Origin: Haloechinothrix sp033042135 | Lineage (GTDB): Bacteria > Actinomycetota > Actinomycetes > Mycobacteriales > Pseudonocardiaceae | NCBI RefSeq assembly: GCF_033042135.1 | Contig: NZ_WBXM01000003.1 | Location: 1 to 64,000 of the forward strand | DNA: 64,000 nucleotides | Direction of reading: 5' to 3' | Part shown: piece by piece, positions 50,745-59,425 of the stretch | Layout of the letters: every line of letters starts with the position of its first letter | How positions within the stretch are numbered: the first letter of the stretch is position 1 | The notes under the pieces: generated by a model | The model's input: only the letters and a program-made list of their open reading frames with translations | Database searches by the model: none | What the model was told of the DNA's origin: nothing | Translations under genes and position numbers: made by a program

Positions 50745-50999
50745 TCACGCCGGTCGATCCGGAAGCGCGCCGGTCCTGCCCAGGTCCCAGCGATGCTCGC
50801 CGTCCCGCGTGTCGAGCCTTACGGCGTGTGTGCCGTTGTGGGCGGTCAGCCCGAAGCGTTCCCGCCGCGGTCGGCCGAGTTCCGCCAACGTGTGGTACGC
50901 CGCTTCGATCGCGTCCCACAGCCGGGTCGATCCGCCGTCGTTCGGGTGAAGCTCATGCAGGAGCAGCCGCCGACGGTGATCGCACCGGTCGCCGGTCAT
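50745..50999 (-). CDS. Hypothetical protein, 84 residues
   Basis: An ATG at 50999 opens an 84-codon frame with GC-rich third positions and an ordinary composition (LLLHELHPNDGGSTRLWDAI, HNGTHAVRLDTRDGEHRWDL). No family was recognised. The same frame is open upstream to 51371, but that part looks like noise. It may be a degraded or very small gene. Confidence 0.4.
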   Translation of the reverse strand: MTGDRCDHRRRLLLHELHPNDGGSTRLWDAIEAAYHTLAELGRPRRERFGLTAHNGTHAVRLDTRDGEHRWDLGRTGALPDRPA

Positions 51000-51006
51000 G
51001 TCGACT

Positions 51007-51171
51007 AGCACGGAGGGCGCGAGCAAGCCGCCCACATCGAGGTCGCTGAGGAGGTCGGCCTGACCGTCATCTCGCTTCACCTGCTGCTGACTGCATGGCG
51101 ACCCAACCACCGCCGCCGACCGGCCAGCGACCGCGTGGGTCATCAGTGGTGGAACTACCGGGCTCAAACGT
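51007..51171 (+). pseudogene. Possible NUDIX-domain relic
   Basis: After a TAG, this frame reads EQAAHIEVAEEVGLTV, like the second half of a NUDIX box (REVxEEVGL) with the Arg replaced, then LHLLLTAWRPNH. No start, no first half of the box and no second half of the domain are seen. A real NUDIX gene follows on the other strand. Could be chance. Confidence 0.2.
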
Positions 51172-51262
51172 CTGGACCGATCCGACCTTCTGCCCACGAG
51201 GTGCGCACCCCCGATGGCTGCGCCCACACCAGCTCCAGCACTACGCGCACCGTCGTCGGGGC

Positions 51263-51778
51263 TCAGCTCGCCCCGACGACGTTCCCCGCTGCCAATCGGC
51301 GCACGTACGTGCGGATACGTTCGCGGTCCTCGGGGAACACGCTCTCCCACGTCTCGCTCAGGTCGATCCACGTCGCCGGCTGTCCGGCCTCCCCGCTGAG
51401 CGGCACGTTACGGCCGACGACGGCGCCGTAGGACAGGCTCAGCGTCGGCGCCCAGTCGGCACGGAAGGAGCGAACAGCCACCGCCGCCGGCACAGGCAGC
51501 AGCTCGCCCGCTACGCCAGCCTCCTCCACGAGTTCACGGGCCGCAGCCGCCCGCGGCGTCTCGCCCGGCTCGACCGTGCCGCCAGGCGGTACCCATCCAC
51601 GCACGCGGTGCCGCACGAGCAGGACGCAGCTGAACGTCGGGTCGGTCACCCAAACCTCGGCCGCGAGCGGCTCCATCAGCGTCTGATGGGCGCGTAGCCA
51701 CGCCTGAGCGTCATCGAACTCCATCGCGGCAAGGCGAGCATCGGCGACCGCCGCGTCCACGGTCAACTGGTCAATCAC
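51263..51778 (-). CDS. NUDIX hydrolase
   Basis: 171 residues. The complete NUDIX box GGTVEPGETPRAAAARELVEEAGV is visible in two parts: GGTVEPGET, then ARELVEEAGV. A preceding strand reads CVLLVRHRVRGWVPP. It would cleave a nucleoside diphosphate-linked substrate with Mg2+. GTG 51778 is favoured because a TAGGCT -10 element (51786-51791, minus strand) ends 7 nt upstream, suggesting a leaderless transcript; a start at 51829 is the alternative. Confidence 0.83.
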   Translation of the reverse strand: MIDQLTVDAAVADARLAAMEFDDAQAWLRAHQTLMEPLAAEVWVTDPTFSCVLLVRHRVRGWVPPGGTVEPGETPRAAAARELVEEAGVAGELLPVPAAVAVRSFRADWAPTLSLSYGAVVGRNVPLSGEAGQPATWIDLSETWESVFPEDRERIRTYVRRLAAGNVVGAS

Positions 51779-52125
51779 CCGGCCCAGCCTAAACCGATGC
51801 CTGTGGCCACCCTTGACATCGACCGACACAGCGACGCGGTTCGTGTCACCGCCCTGGCCAAGGGGCCATCGGAACCAGCGCCGTGTCCCCTGGCTGGGGA
51901 CATGAGCTGACCGCGACCATGCCGCTGCTCACGGCCGACCCCGGCACGGCGGCCACACGCCCCGAGCCGGAGCCGACCGTGTTCTGACGACGCGGTCGTC
52001 GATTCCGGTTGAATGTTGCGCAGGGGACTGTCCGACTCGTACTCGGCGAGTTCGGTGAGCCGCTGGAGCGTGCCCACATCGTGTGGCGGCTCCCGCGCTC
52101 TCGTCGCAGCTCGCCCTCGGCCACC
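51779..52125. other. Gap of about 350 bp with hairpins, no recognised gene
   Basis: Two small dyads, TGGCC-AAGG-GGCCA (51856-51869) and TGTCCCC-TGGCT-GGGGACA (51885-51903), lie upstream of the NUDIX gene. The remainder shows no credible frame on either strand; it may be decayed coding sequence. Confidence 0.45.
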
Positions 52126-52797
52126 ATGGAACGCATGCGTATCACCTCGGGAGACCAGGAACTGGCCGCGGATCTCGTCGAGCCGGAAGGCGGGGTGCGC
52201 CGCGGCGGCTACAGCGTGCTGATGGTGCACGGCTACGGCAGCTCGCGCCAGAGCTACCTCCGCCGCGCCACCGATGTCGCCCGGCGCACCGGCCACACCT
52301 GCCTGGTGTTCGACCTGCGCGGCCACGGCGACAGCCCCGGCGAGCTGCTCGCGCTGACGCGCGAGGACCACCTGCGGGACGTGACAGCCGCCTACGACGC
52401 CCTCGCCGAGGCGCCGGGCATCGAGCGGATCGGTGTCTGCGCGGCCAGCTACGGGGCCTACCTGACGTGCCTGCTGGTGGCCGACCGTCCCGTGGATCGG
52501 CTGCTGTTGCGCGCGCCCGCGCTGTACGTCGACACCGACGGGCCGGAACCGAGCAGGCAGCACCTCAGCCAGCTGCTCGACGCCGCACCTGCGTTGCGCG
52601 CGCTGCGGGGCTTCGACGGGCACACGATGGTGCTGGAAGGCGAACGTGACGAGGTGATCTCCCAGGATGCGATCCAGGGCTACCTCGGCACCGCGCGGCA
52701 CGTCACGCACCGCGTGCTCGCGGGCGCGACCCACTCGCTCACCGAGGAGTCGTGGAACCGGGCGTTCATCGACGAGATCGTCGACTGGTTCTCCTGA
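52126..52797 (+). CDS. Alpha/beta hydrolase
   Basis: 223 residues: the oxyanion region MVHGYGSSRQSYL, FDLRGHGDSPG, the nucleophile elbow CAASYGAYL (Ser), LEGERDEVI (acid) and AGATHSLTE (His), so the triad is complete. It is an esterase or acyl hydrolase of unknown substrate. ATG 52126 or 52135 are possible starts; neither has a strong ribosome site. Confidence 0.8.
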   Translation: MERMRITSGDQELAADLVEPEGGVRRGGYSVLMVHGYGSSRQSYLRRATDVARRTGHTCLVFDLRGHGDSPGELLALTREDHLRDVTAAYDALAEAPGIERIGVCAASYGAYLTCLLVADRPVDRLLLRAPALYVDTDGPEPSRQHLSQLLDAAPALRALRGFDGHTMVLEGERDEVISQDAIQGYLGTARHVTHRVLAGATHSLTEESWNRAFIDEIVDWFS

Positions 52798-52837
52798 GCG
52801 CCGGTGCGCGGTCGCCCCACCCGTGCCCGGAGCCGGA

Positions 52838-54034
52838 TCACACCGACACCGGCAGCGACTCCAGATCGTGGGAGCGGAACGAGGCGCGGCGCCGCAGCTC
52901 GGTTTCTGGCACGGCCAGCCGCAGGCCGGGCAGCTGCCGCAGCAGCGTGTCGAACGCGATGTGCAGCTCCAGCCGTGCCAGACCCGCACCGAGGCAGTAG
53001 TGCGGTCCGTGACCGAAGGCCAGGTGCTCGGCGCCTGCGCGTCGCGGGTCGATCCGGTCCGGGTCGGTGAAGCGGTCGGGGTCGCGGTTGGCCGAGGCCA
53101 GCGCCAGCAGCACCGTCTCGCCGTGCCGGATGCGGGCGCCGCCGAGTTCCAGATCGCACGTGGCGAACCTGCGGATGGCCAGCGTGTTCGGGTGCACCAG
53201 CCGCAGCAGCTCCTCCACCACGTCGGCGAGCATCCCTGGATCGGCACGGACCGCGGCGGTGAGTTCGGGATCGCGCAGCAGCGCGAGCGTGCCGTTGCCG
53301 ATCAGGTGGGTGACGTTCTCGATCCCGGCCCACAGGACCAGGAAGGCCAGCGACACCAGCTCGTCCTCGTCGAGCCGGTCGTCCCGGTCCCGTGCGCCGA
53401 TCCAGGCCGACAGCAGGTCCTCACCGGGCTCGTCGCGCCTGCGTGCGATCAGTTCGAGCAGCAGCCGGTGGATGCCGGCGACCGCGCCGGCTAGCTGCTC
53501 GCGGTCGGTGGGCGCGAGCATGACGCGGGTCTGCGCGGCGAAATGGTCGCGCTGCGCCTGCGGTACGCCGAGCAGCTCACCGATCACCGTCAGCGGCAGC
53601 GGTGCCGCGTAGTCGGCGATCAGGTCGCCCCCGCCCCGCGCTGCCAGGGGGTCGGCCAGGGACTCCGCCACCTCGCGGACCCGCCCGTGCAGCGCCTCGA
53701 CACGTCGCGGGCCGAACGCGCCCGCCGCCAGCCTACGCAGCCGCGCGTGGTCTTGGCCGTCCCGGTTGAGCAGGTTGGCATCCAGCGCGGGCGGTAACGC
53801 GAACCCGGCGTAACCGCCGTCGGAGTGCGCCTTGTTGAGCGCCAGCCGCGGATCGGTGAGCGCGGCCCGCACCTCCGCGTCCCTGGTGACCAGCCAGGCA
53901 GGGGAGCCGTCGGGTACCCGCACGCGGGTCACCGGCTCGACCTCGCGCAGCCGGGCCAGCGCGGCATGGGGGTCGGCGAGGTAGGTCGTGTCGAACGGCA
54001 TCGGAACACCGTCGGTATCGTGCTGGTCGGTCAC
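52838..54034 (-). CDS. Cytochrome P450
   Basis: 398-residue bacterial class I P450, soluble, CYP107-like. The heme loop FGHGPHYCLG contains Cys347; EELLR (275-278) is the ExxR motif. In the I helix the usual AG-x-E-T reads AGIEN (236-240), so the oxygen-activating Thr is replaced by Asn240. The ATG overlaps the TGA of the membrane protein gene (ATGA), placing it in one operon with the ImmA peptidase. No ferredoxin gene is nearby. Substrate unknown. Confidence 0.9.
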   Translation of the reverse strand: MTDQHDTDGVPMPFDTTYLADPHAALARLREVEPVTRVRVPDGSPAWLVTRDAEVRAALTDPRLALNKAHSDGGYAGFALPPALDANLLNRDGQDHARLRRLAAGAFGPRRVEALHGRVREVAESLADPLAARGGGDLIADYAAPLPLTVIGELLGVPQAQRDHFAAQTRVMLAPTDREQLAGAVAGIHRLLLELIARRRDEPGEDLLSAWIGARDRDDRLDEDELVSLAFLVLWAGIENVTHLIGNGTLALLRDPELTAAVRADPGMLADVVEELLRLVHPNTLAIRRFATCDLELGGARIRHGETVLLALASANRDPDRFTDPDRIDPRRAGAEHLAFGHGPHYCLGAGLARLELHIAFDTLLRQLPGLRLAVPETELRRRASFRSHDLESLPVSV

Positions 54035-55293
54035 GTCGGCTCCTCGACGGCGGTCGCGTCGCCGCTCGGCTGCGCCCCGGCTGGCACCTGCGACGGTACC
54101 GGCAGGGCAGCGGTGCGGCGGCGCCGGAAGTGCCGCGCCAGCCTGCGCTGGTACGCCAGCTCGGCGGCGAGATCCTCGGGTTCGGCGAGCTGGGGGCTGT
54201 CGACGTGACAGTGCGGCCGCTCGCCGCTCTGTCTGGCGCGCAGCGCGGCGTCGAGCATCGCGGCCTCGATAGCGGCCTGGCGGTCGTGCCCGCGCAGCGC
54301 GTGCTCGTCGGCGGCGCGTTCCGCGGCATCGGCCGCCTCAGGGGACATCCACGTGCGCAGCGCCCATTGGGCGTCGCGGATCTCGATGATCAACCGGTAG
54401 AGACGAAGCCGGAGGTCGGCCCGCGGGTCGCGGTAGACGGCGACCTCGGGTGCGCCCGCCGTGTCCTGCTCGGCTGCCCTGAGCACGACCGAGGGTACGT
54501 GCGTGGTGAGCTCGTGGTGCAGCGGCAGCAATTCGCGGTAGGCACGAGGCCGGGCGAGGGCCGCGGCCAGCCGGGACAGCTGCGGCCCCAGGTCGGGCAG
54601 CAGCCAGGCGAACAGGTGCGTCGTGCTGCCCACCACCACGGCGATCAGCGTCACCGGTTCCCACGCGTGCCCGCTCACCCCGAAGAACCCCGCCACGATA
54701 GCGGCGAGCCTGCCGAGGATGTAGATCCACAGCACGCCGATGGTGACGACGATGAGTCCGAGGCTGCGGCGTAGCCACACCGTCGGAGCGACCGCACGGT
54801 AACGCCAGCACAGGCGGGCGACTTCGGCCTGCCCCACGGCGAACGCGGCCAGGTACACGCTGAGGTAGGCGGGGTTGCCCGCCGCGGTGGCGATGGCGAA
54901 GTCGGTAGGGTGCTCGCCCAGCCGGTCGACCGCCCTGAGGAACAGGCCGACTATCACCACGATCACGACACCGATCGCCAGCAGCCGAGGCGTCGCCTTG
55001 CGCCAAGCGAGGTCGGTGTCGTGGCGCAGGTGCAGCAGTACCAGCTGCTGGCAGGCGGTGACGAGCATGACCGCGATATGCGACAGCAGCCCGGACAGGT
55101 TGGGCAGGCCAGCGAGGTCGCCGAGCGCGTCCCACAGGCCGGGTAGCAGCACCACCCAGATGCACAGCGCGAAGAAGAACACCCCGGTGAGCGCGAGCTG
55201 GGCGGGCGAGCGGTCCGTACGCAGCGCCCGCATCCGGTACAACAGCGCGACGCCCGTCAGGCCGGTGCACAGCGTGTACAGCGCGACGGTCAT
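54031..55293 (-). CDS. MAB_1171c-type integral membrane protein
   Basis: 420 residues. Seven hydrophobic segments occupy about residues 1-238 (for example LTGVFFFALCIWVVLLPGLW and LLAIGVVIVVIVGLFL), followed by a cytoplasmic tail of about 180 residues with ELLPLHHELTTHVP and RDPRADLRLRLYRLIIEIRD, the region typical of this family. Members are called putative transporters without evidence. ATGA overlaps join it to the ImmA gene before it and the P450 after it. ATG 55293 was chosen from the overlap. Confidence 0.8.
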   Translation of the reverse strand: MTVALYTLCTGLTGVALLYRMRALRTDRSPAQLALTGVFFFALCIWVVLLPGLWDALGDLAGLPNLSGLLSHIAVMLVTACQQLVLLHLRHDTDLAWRKATPRLLAIGVVIVVIVGLFLRAVDRLGEHPTDFAIATAAGNPAYLSVYLAAFAVGQAEVARLCWRYRAVAPTVWLRRSLGLIVVTIGVLWIYILGRLAAIVAGFFGVSGHAWEPVTLIAVVVGSTTHLFAWLLPDLGPQLSRLAAALARPRAYRELLPLHHELTTHVPSVVLRAAEQDTAGAPEVAVYRDPRADLRLRLYRLIIEIRDAQWALRTWMSPEAADAAERAADEHALRGHDRQAAIEAAMLDAALRARQSGERPHCHVDSPQLAEPEDLAAELAYQRRLARHFRRRRTAALPVPSQVPAGAQPSGDATAVEEPT

Positions 55294-55841
55294 GAGGGGC
55301 CGGGCTCCCGGTGTTCCATGAGCGCCGACAGCCGGGCAGCGAGCTCGCGCGCCCGCGGCGGCACGTCGTAGCGCCGCGTGCTGGTCCACGAGGCGATACG
55401 CTGGCCAAGCAGTGAGCCCACGAGCTCGGCTTCGAGCTCGGCGTCGGAATCGGCGTGCTCACGGCCGAGCACGCGCCGCACATGTCCCGGATCCAGAGCG
55501 GGCAGCAAGGCGCGGGAGGTGTCGACGATGCTCTCCGGGGTCCCTTCGTGGCCGCAGATGATGTGGCCGAGCTCGTGCAGCGCCACCTGGTGACGGTGAA
55601 CTGGGGTGAGGCGGGATTCGACCACGATGTAGTCCTCATCGGAGGAGGAGACCCACAGGCCTTCCACGGCTGCGGTGATCTCCATGGGCACGAGGCGGAT
55701 CGCGCGTCCCCTCCGGTGGCTGACCCGGTCGATCACCTGCTGCAATGTGAGCCGGGTACGTTCCGGAAGGTCGAGCTCGCGCACACGCTGCTCGCATCGC
55801 TGGCGGCGGCGCTGCGAGGGGCTGTCCTTCCGGCGCATCAT
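55290..55841 (-). CDS. ImmA/IrrE family metallo-endopeptidase
   Basis: 183 residues. HELGH (89-93) is the zinc HExxH motif, followed by the expected acidic helix (DAELEAELVGSLLG). The N-terminus is basic (MMRRKDSPSQRRRQR). ImmA/IrrE peptidases cleave repressors of mobile elements or stress genes. No XRE repressor is encoded beside it, which is unusual, so the target may be elsewhere. ATG 55841 or 55838 is the start. Operon with the membrane protein and P450. Confidence 0.82.
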   Translation of the reverse strand: MMRRKDSPSQRRRQRCEQRVRELDLPERTRLTLQQVIDRVSHRRGRAIRLVPMEITAAVEGLWVSSSDEDYIVVESRLTPVHRHQVALHELGHIICGHEGTPESIVDTSRALLPALDPGHVRRVLGREHADSDAELEAELVGSLLGQRIASWTSTRRYDVPPRARELAARLSALMEHREPGPS

Positions 55842-56019
55842 GGTCGCGGTCCTTACGGCTGGTCGATGCTGGCTCGTCCGGGGCGCAGGGGAACCGGAAA
55901 CGAGTCCATCACACCGGGCCGGTAGGCGCACCCGAATTCCGGTATCCGGTGCCGGGTGTCACAGATCGGGCATAGCCTTCGGGGCCGAGCACGATGTGGC
56001 ATACGGTGTTGTGTGCTGT

Positions 56020-56036
56020 ATCACACACCTTGTGAT
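56020..56036. promoter_or_regulatory. Dyad ATCACA-N5-TGTGAT between immA and the SDR gene
   Basis: Perfect 6-bp arms, overlapping a second dyad TGTGTG-N6-CACACA (56010-56027). It is in the roughly 300-bp divergent region (55842-56144), which holds no gene. Confidence 0.45.
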
Positions 56037-56093
56037 GGGTGGCGTGTTGACCGGCGACGAGGGAGCGGGGGACGCTGATCATTCGCGGGTGAA

Positions 56094-56107
56094 TAAGCAA
56101 CCGCTTA
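56094..56107. promoter_or_regulatory. Dyad TAAGC-AACC-GCTTA before the SDR gene
   Basis: A perfect 5-bp dyad with a 4-bp spacer, 37 bp before the SDR start and overlapping a possible TAGTAT -10. It resembles TetR-family operators of lipid genes. Confidence 0.4.
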
Positions 56108-56144
56108 GTATGCGTCTCGGCGTACCGCGGTGGAAGGGACGGTC

Positions 56145-56900
56145 ATGACAGGCAGGTTCGACGGGAAGGTCGCGGTGATCACCGGTGCGAGCAGGGGCAT
56201 CGGGCTCGGTATCGCGGAGCGGCTGGTATCCGAGGGCGCCAGGGTGTGCGTCACCGCGCGCAACCAGCAGGCCCTCGACGAGGCGGTGGAGCAGCTCGGC
56301 GGGCCCGAGCGGGCGATCGCGGTGGCAGGTAAGAGCGACGACACCGACCACCAGGCCGAGGCGGTCGAGCGCACCATCGCAGAGTTCGGCAGCCTCGATC
56401 TCCTGGTCAACAACGCGGGAATCAACCCGGTGTACGGGCCGCTGATCGAGCTCGATCTCGCGGCCGCGCGCAAGATCGTGGAAGTGAACTGCCTGTCGGC
56501 GCTGTCCTGGACGCAGCAGGCTCATCGCGCGTACCTGGGCGAGCACGGCGGCGCGGTCGTCAACGTTTCATCGGTGGCAGGCCTCAAGCCCGCCCCCGGC
56601 ATCGGGTTCTACGGGGCGAGCAAGGCGATGCTGTCGCACCTGACCGCCGAGCTGGCGGTGGAGCTCGGTCCCGGTATCCGGGTGAACGCGGTGGCGCCCG
56701 CGGTGGTGAAGACGGCTTTCGCCAGCGCGCTCTACGAGGACAGGGAGGAGGAGGTCGCCGCCGCCTACCCGGCAGGCAGGTTGGGTGTGCCATCCGACGT
56801 GGGTAGCGCGGTCGCCTTCCTGCTGTCGGCCGATGCCTCCTGGCTCACCGGTCAGACAGTGGTGCTCGACGGGGGCGTGACGCTGACGGGAGGTATGTGA
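56145..56900 (+). CDS. SDR family oxidoreductase, FabG-like
   Basis: 251 residues: TGASRGIG, NNAGINP, NVSSVAG (Ser), YGASKAM (Tyr, Lys) and VVLDGGVTLTGG. It is a complete 3-oxoacyl reductase-type SDR, NADP preferred from the Arg after GAS. It is followed directly by a quinone oxidoreductase (TGATG overlap), so both probably act on the same carbonyl or enone compound. Confidence 0.87.
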   Translation: MTGRFDGKVAVITGASRGIGLGIAERLVSEGARVCVTARNQQALDEAVEQLGGPERAIAVAGKSDDTDHQAEAVERTIAEFGSLDLLVNNAGINPVYGPLIELDLAAARKIVEVNCLSALSWTQQAHRAYLGEHGGAVVNVSSVAGLKPAPGIGFYGASKAMLSHLTAELAVELGPGIRVNAVAPAVVKTAFASALYEDREEEVAAAYPAGRLGVPSDVGSAVAFLLSADASWLTGQTVVLDGGVTLTGGM

Positions 56901-57895
56901 TGCGCGCGTGGCGGGTTTCCCGGCTCGGCGAGCCTGCTGAGGTGATGCAGCTCGAGGACGTGGCGGTGCCGGAACCGGGACCGAACCAGGTCCAGGTGCG
57001 CGTGCGGGCTGCCGCCGGCAACTTCCCGGACGTGCTGCTGTGCCGCGGCGAGTACCAGGTCAGCCCCGAGCTGCCGTTCACACCCGGCGTGGAGCTGTGC
57101 GGTGAGGTGACCGCGGTGGGCTCGGCGGTGACCGGGCTCGCCCAGGGTGATCGTGTCATCGGCCCTGCCGCGCTGCCTTCCGGTGCGTATGCCGAGCAGG
57201 CACTGATGGAGGCCGCGGTGACCTTCCCCGCCCCCGAGGGGTTGGACGACACCGAAGCGGCATCGTTCTGCATCGCCTACCAGACAGGCTGGTTCGCGCT
57301 GCACCGCAGGGCGGCCCTGCGACCGGGCGAGACGGTGCTGGTGCACGCCGCAGCGGGCGGTGTCGGCAGCGCGGCCGTGCAGCTGGCCAAGGCCGCCGGT
57401 GCCACGGTTGTCGGCGTGGTCGGCGGCCCCGACAAGGCGGAGGTGGCACGCGCGCTCGGCGCCGACGTGGTGGTCGACCGGCACACCGAGGATTTCGTCG
57501 CGGTCGTCAAGGAGGTCACCGAGGGCCGCGGCGCGGACGTGGTGTACGACCCGGTCGGCGGGGACACTTACCGGCGATCTACCAAGTGCATCGCCTTCGA
57601 GGGGCGCATCGTGATCGTCGGGTTCGCCGGTGGCGAGATCCAGCAGGCGGCGCTCAACCATGCGCTGGTGAAGAACTACTCGATCCTCGGCCTGCACTGG
57701 GGCCTGTACAACAGCAAGGACCCCAGCGCGGTGCGCCGCTGCCACGAGGACCTGAGCGCGCTCGCGGCGGAGCGTTCCGTTGCCCCGCTGGTCAGCGAGC
57801 GGTTGCGGCTCGACGAGGTGGCTGACGGGCTGCAGCGGTTGGCCGATGGCACGACCGTGGGTCGGGTGGCGCTGGTGGGCGCGATGCCCACTTGA
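56900..57895 (+). CDS. NADPH:quinone oxidoreductase-type medium-chain dehydrogenase
   Basis: 331 residues of the MDR family, zinc-free QOR branch: AAGNFPDVLLCRGEYQ, HAAAGGVGSAAVQLAKAAGA and the NADP-binding GADVVVD stretch. It reduces quinones or 2-enoyl thioesters with NADPH. ATG 56900 has GGGAGG upstream and shares a base with the SDR stop; a GTG one codon earlier is possible. Confidence 0.86.
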   Translation: MRAWRVSRLGEPAEVMQLEDVAVPEPGPNQVQVRVRAAAGNFPDVLLCRGEYQVSPELPFTPGVELCGEVTAVGSAVTGLAQGDRVIGPAALPSGAYAEQALMEAAVTFPAPEGLDDTEAASFCIAYQTGWFALHRRAALRPGETVLVHAAAGGVGSAAVQLAKAAGATVVGVVGGPDKAEVARALGADVVVDRHTEDFVAVVKEVTEGRGADVVYDPVGGDTYRRSTKCIAFEGRIVIVGFAGGEIQQAALNHALVKNYSILGLHWGLYNSKDPSAVRRCHEDLSALAAERSVAPLVSERLRLDEVADGLQRLADGTTVGRVALVGAMPT

Positions 57896-57980
57896 CGGTG
57901 ACCCAAGCGGGTAGGCTCCGTGACGGCGGCCGGGGGTAGTCGGCCGCCAGGGCGCACCGCCGGGAACTGAAGGGGCCACA

Positions 57981-59285
57981 ATGGACGAACGTACGACGGC
58001 GGTGGCAACGGGGTGCCTCCGTTCGCTGGACAGCCGGATGCCCGAGTTGGAGGCCCTCTACGAGGACCTGCACCGCCATCCGGAACTCGGCTTCGCCGAG
58101 ACCCGTACGGCAGCGGCGTGCCAGCGGTGGCTCCGCGGCGCGGGCTACGAGGTGACAGGCGGGTTCGGCGGCACAGGAGTGGCCGGTGTGCTGCGCAACG
58201 GCGACGGCCCCACGGTATTGCTGCGCGCCGATATGGACGCCCTGCCGGTCGCGGAGGCCACTGGCCTGCCTTACGCGGCCACCGGCGCGCAGCGCGGCAG
58301 CGACGGCCGTGAGGTGTCTGTCATGCATGCCTGCGGCCACGATGTGCACGTCACGTGCCTGCTGGGGGCGGCCGAGTCGCTCGCGGCGGGCCGCCAGTGG
58401 TGGCGTGGCACGGTCGTCGCCGTGTGTCAGCCCAACGAGGAGGAGGGTAAGGGCGCGGCCGCGATGCTCGACGACGGCCTGTACGCGCACGTGCCCGTGC
58501 CCGATGTGGTGCTCGGGCAGCACGTCTCCTCGTTCCCCGCCGGCGTGCTGGCCTACCGCGAGGGACTTGCCATGGCCGCCGCCGACAGTTTCCGGATCAC
58601 CATGTACGGCTCGGGAGGGCACGGTTCGCGGCCGGAGAGCACTGTCGATCCGGTGGTGATGGCCGCCGCCCTGGTGCAGCGGTTGCAGGGCATCGTCGCC
58701 CGCGAGGTAGCGCCCGGTGAGCAGGCGGTGGTCACCGTCGGATCCCTGCGAGCGGGCGAAGCTCCCAACGTCATCGCCGACCACGCAGTGCTCACCGTGA
58801 ACGTGCGCACCTTCGACGACGCGGTGCGCGAACGCGTGCTGGCCGCGATCGGGCGGATGGCCAGGGCCGAGGCGACGGCGTCCTCGTCGCCTCGCGAGCC
58901 GGAGATCGTGCGGTTGAGCGAGTTCCCGTCGACAGTCAACGACGAGGCCACGGCCACCGCCGTCAACAGCGCTTTCGGCGCCTACCTCGGCCAGGAGCGG
59001 CTGATGGCCGCGCCCGCGACGTACGGCAGCGAGGACGTGGGGTGGTTCGCCACTAGGGCAGGGGCGCCGCTGTACTACTGGTGGCTGGGAGGTTGGGAAC
59101 CGGACGAGTACCGGGCGGCCGCTGCCGAGGGGCGGGTCGATGCCGATATCCCCTCCAACCACTCACCCCGGTTCGCGCCGGTGAAGCAACCCACCCTGAC
59201 CGCCGGGGTGCAGGCCCTGGTGGTCGCCGCGCTCGACCGGCTCGCGACACCCGCGCAGGCGACCGGTGAACCGGGTACGGGCTGA
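57981..59285 (+). CDS. M20 family amidohydrolase (IAA-amino acid/hippurate hydrolase-like)
   Basis: 434 residues: the metal motif MHACGHDVHVT, CQPNEEEGKGA (Glu pair), LGQHVSSFPAG and a GSGGHGSRPE dimer-domain start. These match N-acyl-amino acid and IAA-conjugate hydrolases with a two-metal site. GAAGGGG precedes the ATG. Substrate unknown. Confidence 0.85.
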   Translation: MDERTTAVATGCLRSLDSRMPELEALYEDLHRHPELGFAETRTAAACQRWLRGAGYEVTGGFGGTGVAGVLRNGDGPTVLLRADMDALPVAEATGLPYAATGAQRGSDGREVSVMHACGHDVHVTCLLGAAESLAAGRQWWRGTVVAVCQPNEEEGKGAAAMLDDGLYAHVPVPDVVLGQHVSSFPAGVLAYREGLAMAAADSFRITMYGSGGHGSRPESTVDPVVMAAALVQRLQGIVAREVAPGEQAVVTVGSLRAGEAPNVIADHAVLTVNVRTFDDAVRERVLAAIGRMARAEATASSSPREPEIVRLSEFPSTVNDEATATAVNSAFGAYLGQERLMAAPATYGSEDVGWFATRAGAPLYYWWLGGWEPDEYRAAAAEGRVDADIPSNHSPRFAPVKQPTLTAGVQALVVAALDRLATPAQATGEPGTG

Positions 59286-59319
59286 GTGGGCCCCTGATCG
59301 CCGAGCCAGGTCGACGAGC

Positions 59320-59335
59320 TACCGACCAGTTGGTA
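59320..59335. promoter_or_regulatory. Near-palindrome TACCGACCAGTTGGTA before the maoC operon
   Basis: A 16-bp dyad with two mismatched pairs, just before TATGGT. It resembles TetR-type acyl-CoA-responsive operators. Position fits control of the three-gene operon. Confidence 0.45.
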
Positions 59336-59425
59336 TGGTTCCAGTATCCGTGACCACCGCGGTCGCCCAGACAGTGACGATGGTGCCGCGGCCTGGCGGC
59401 CCCGGCCGGAAGGGAGTGACGCAGC

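Noticed and set aside
51000..51371. Extension of the 84-residue hypothetical gene to 208 codons
   Set aside because: Composition changes to Arg/Ser-rich noise upstream of 50999 and overlaps the end of the NUDIX gene.
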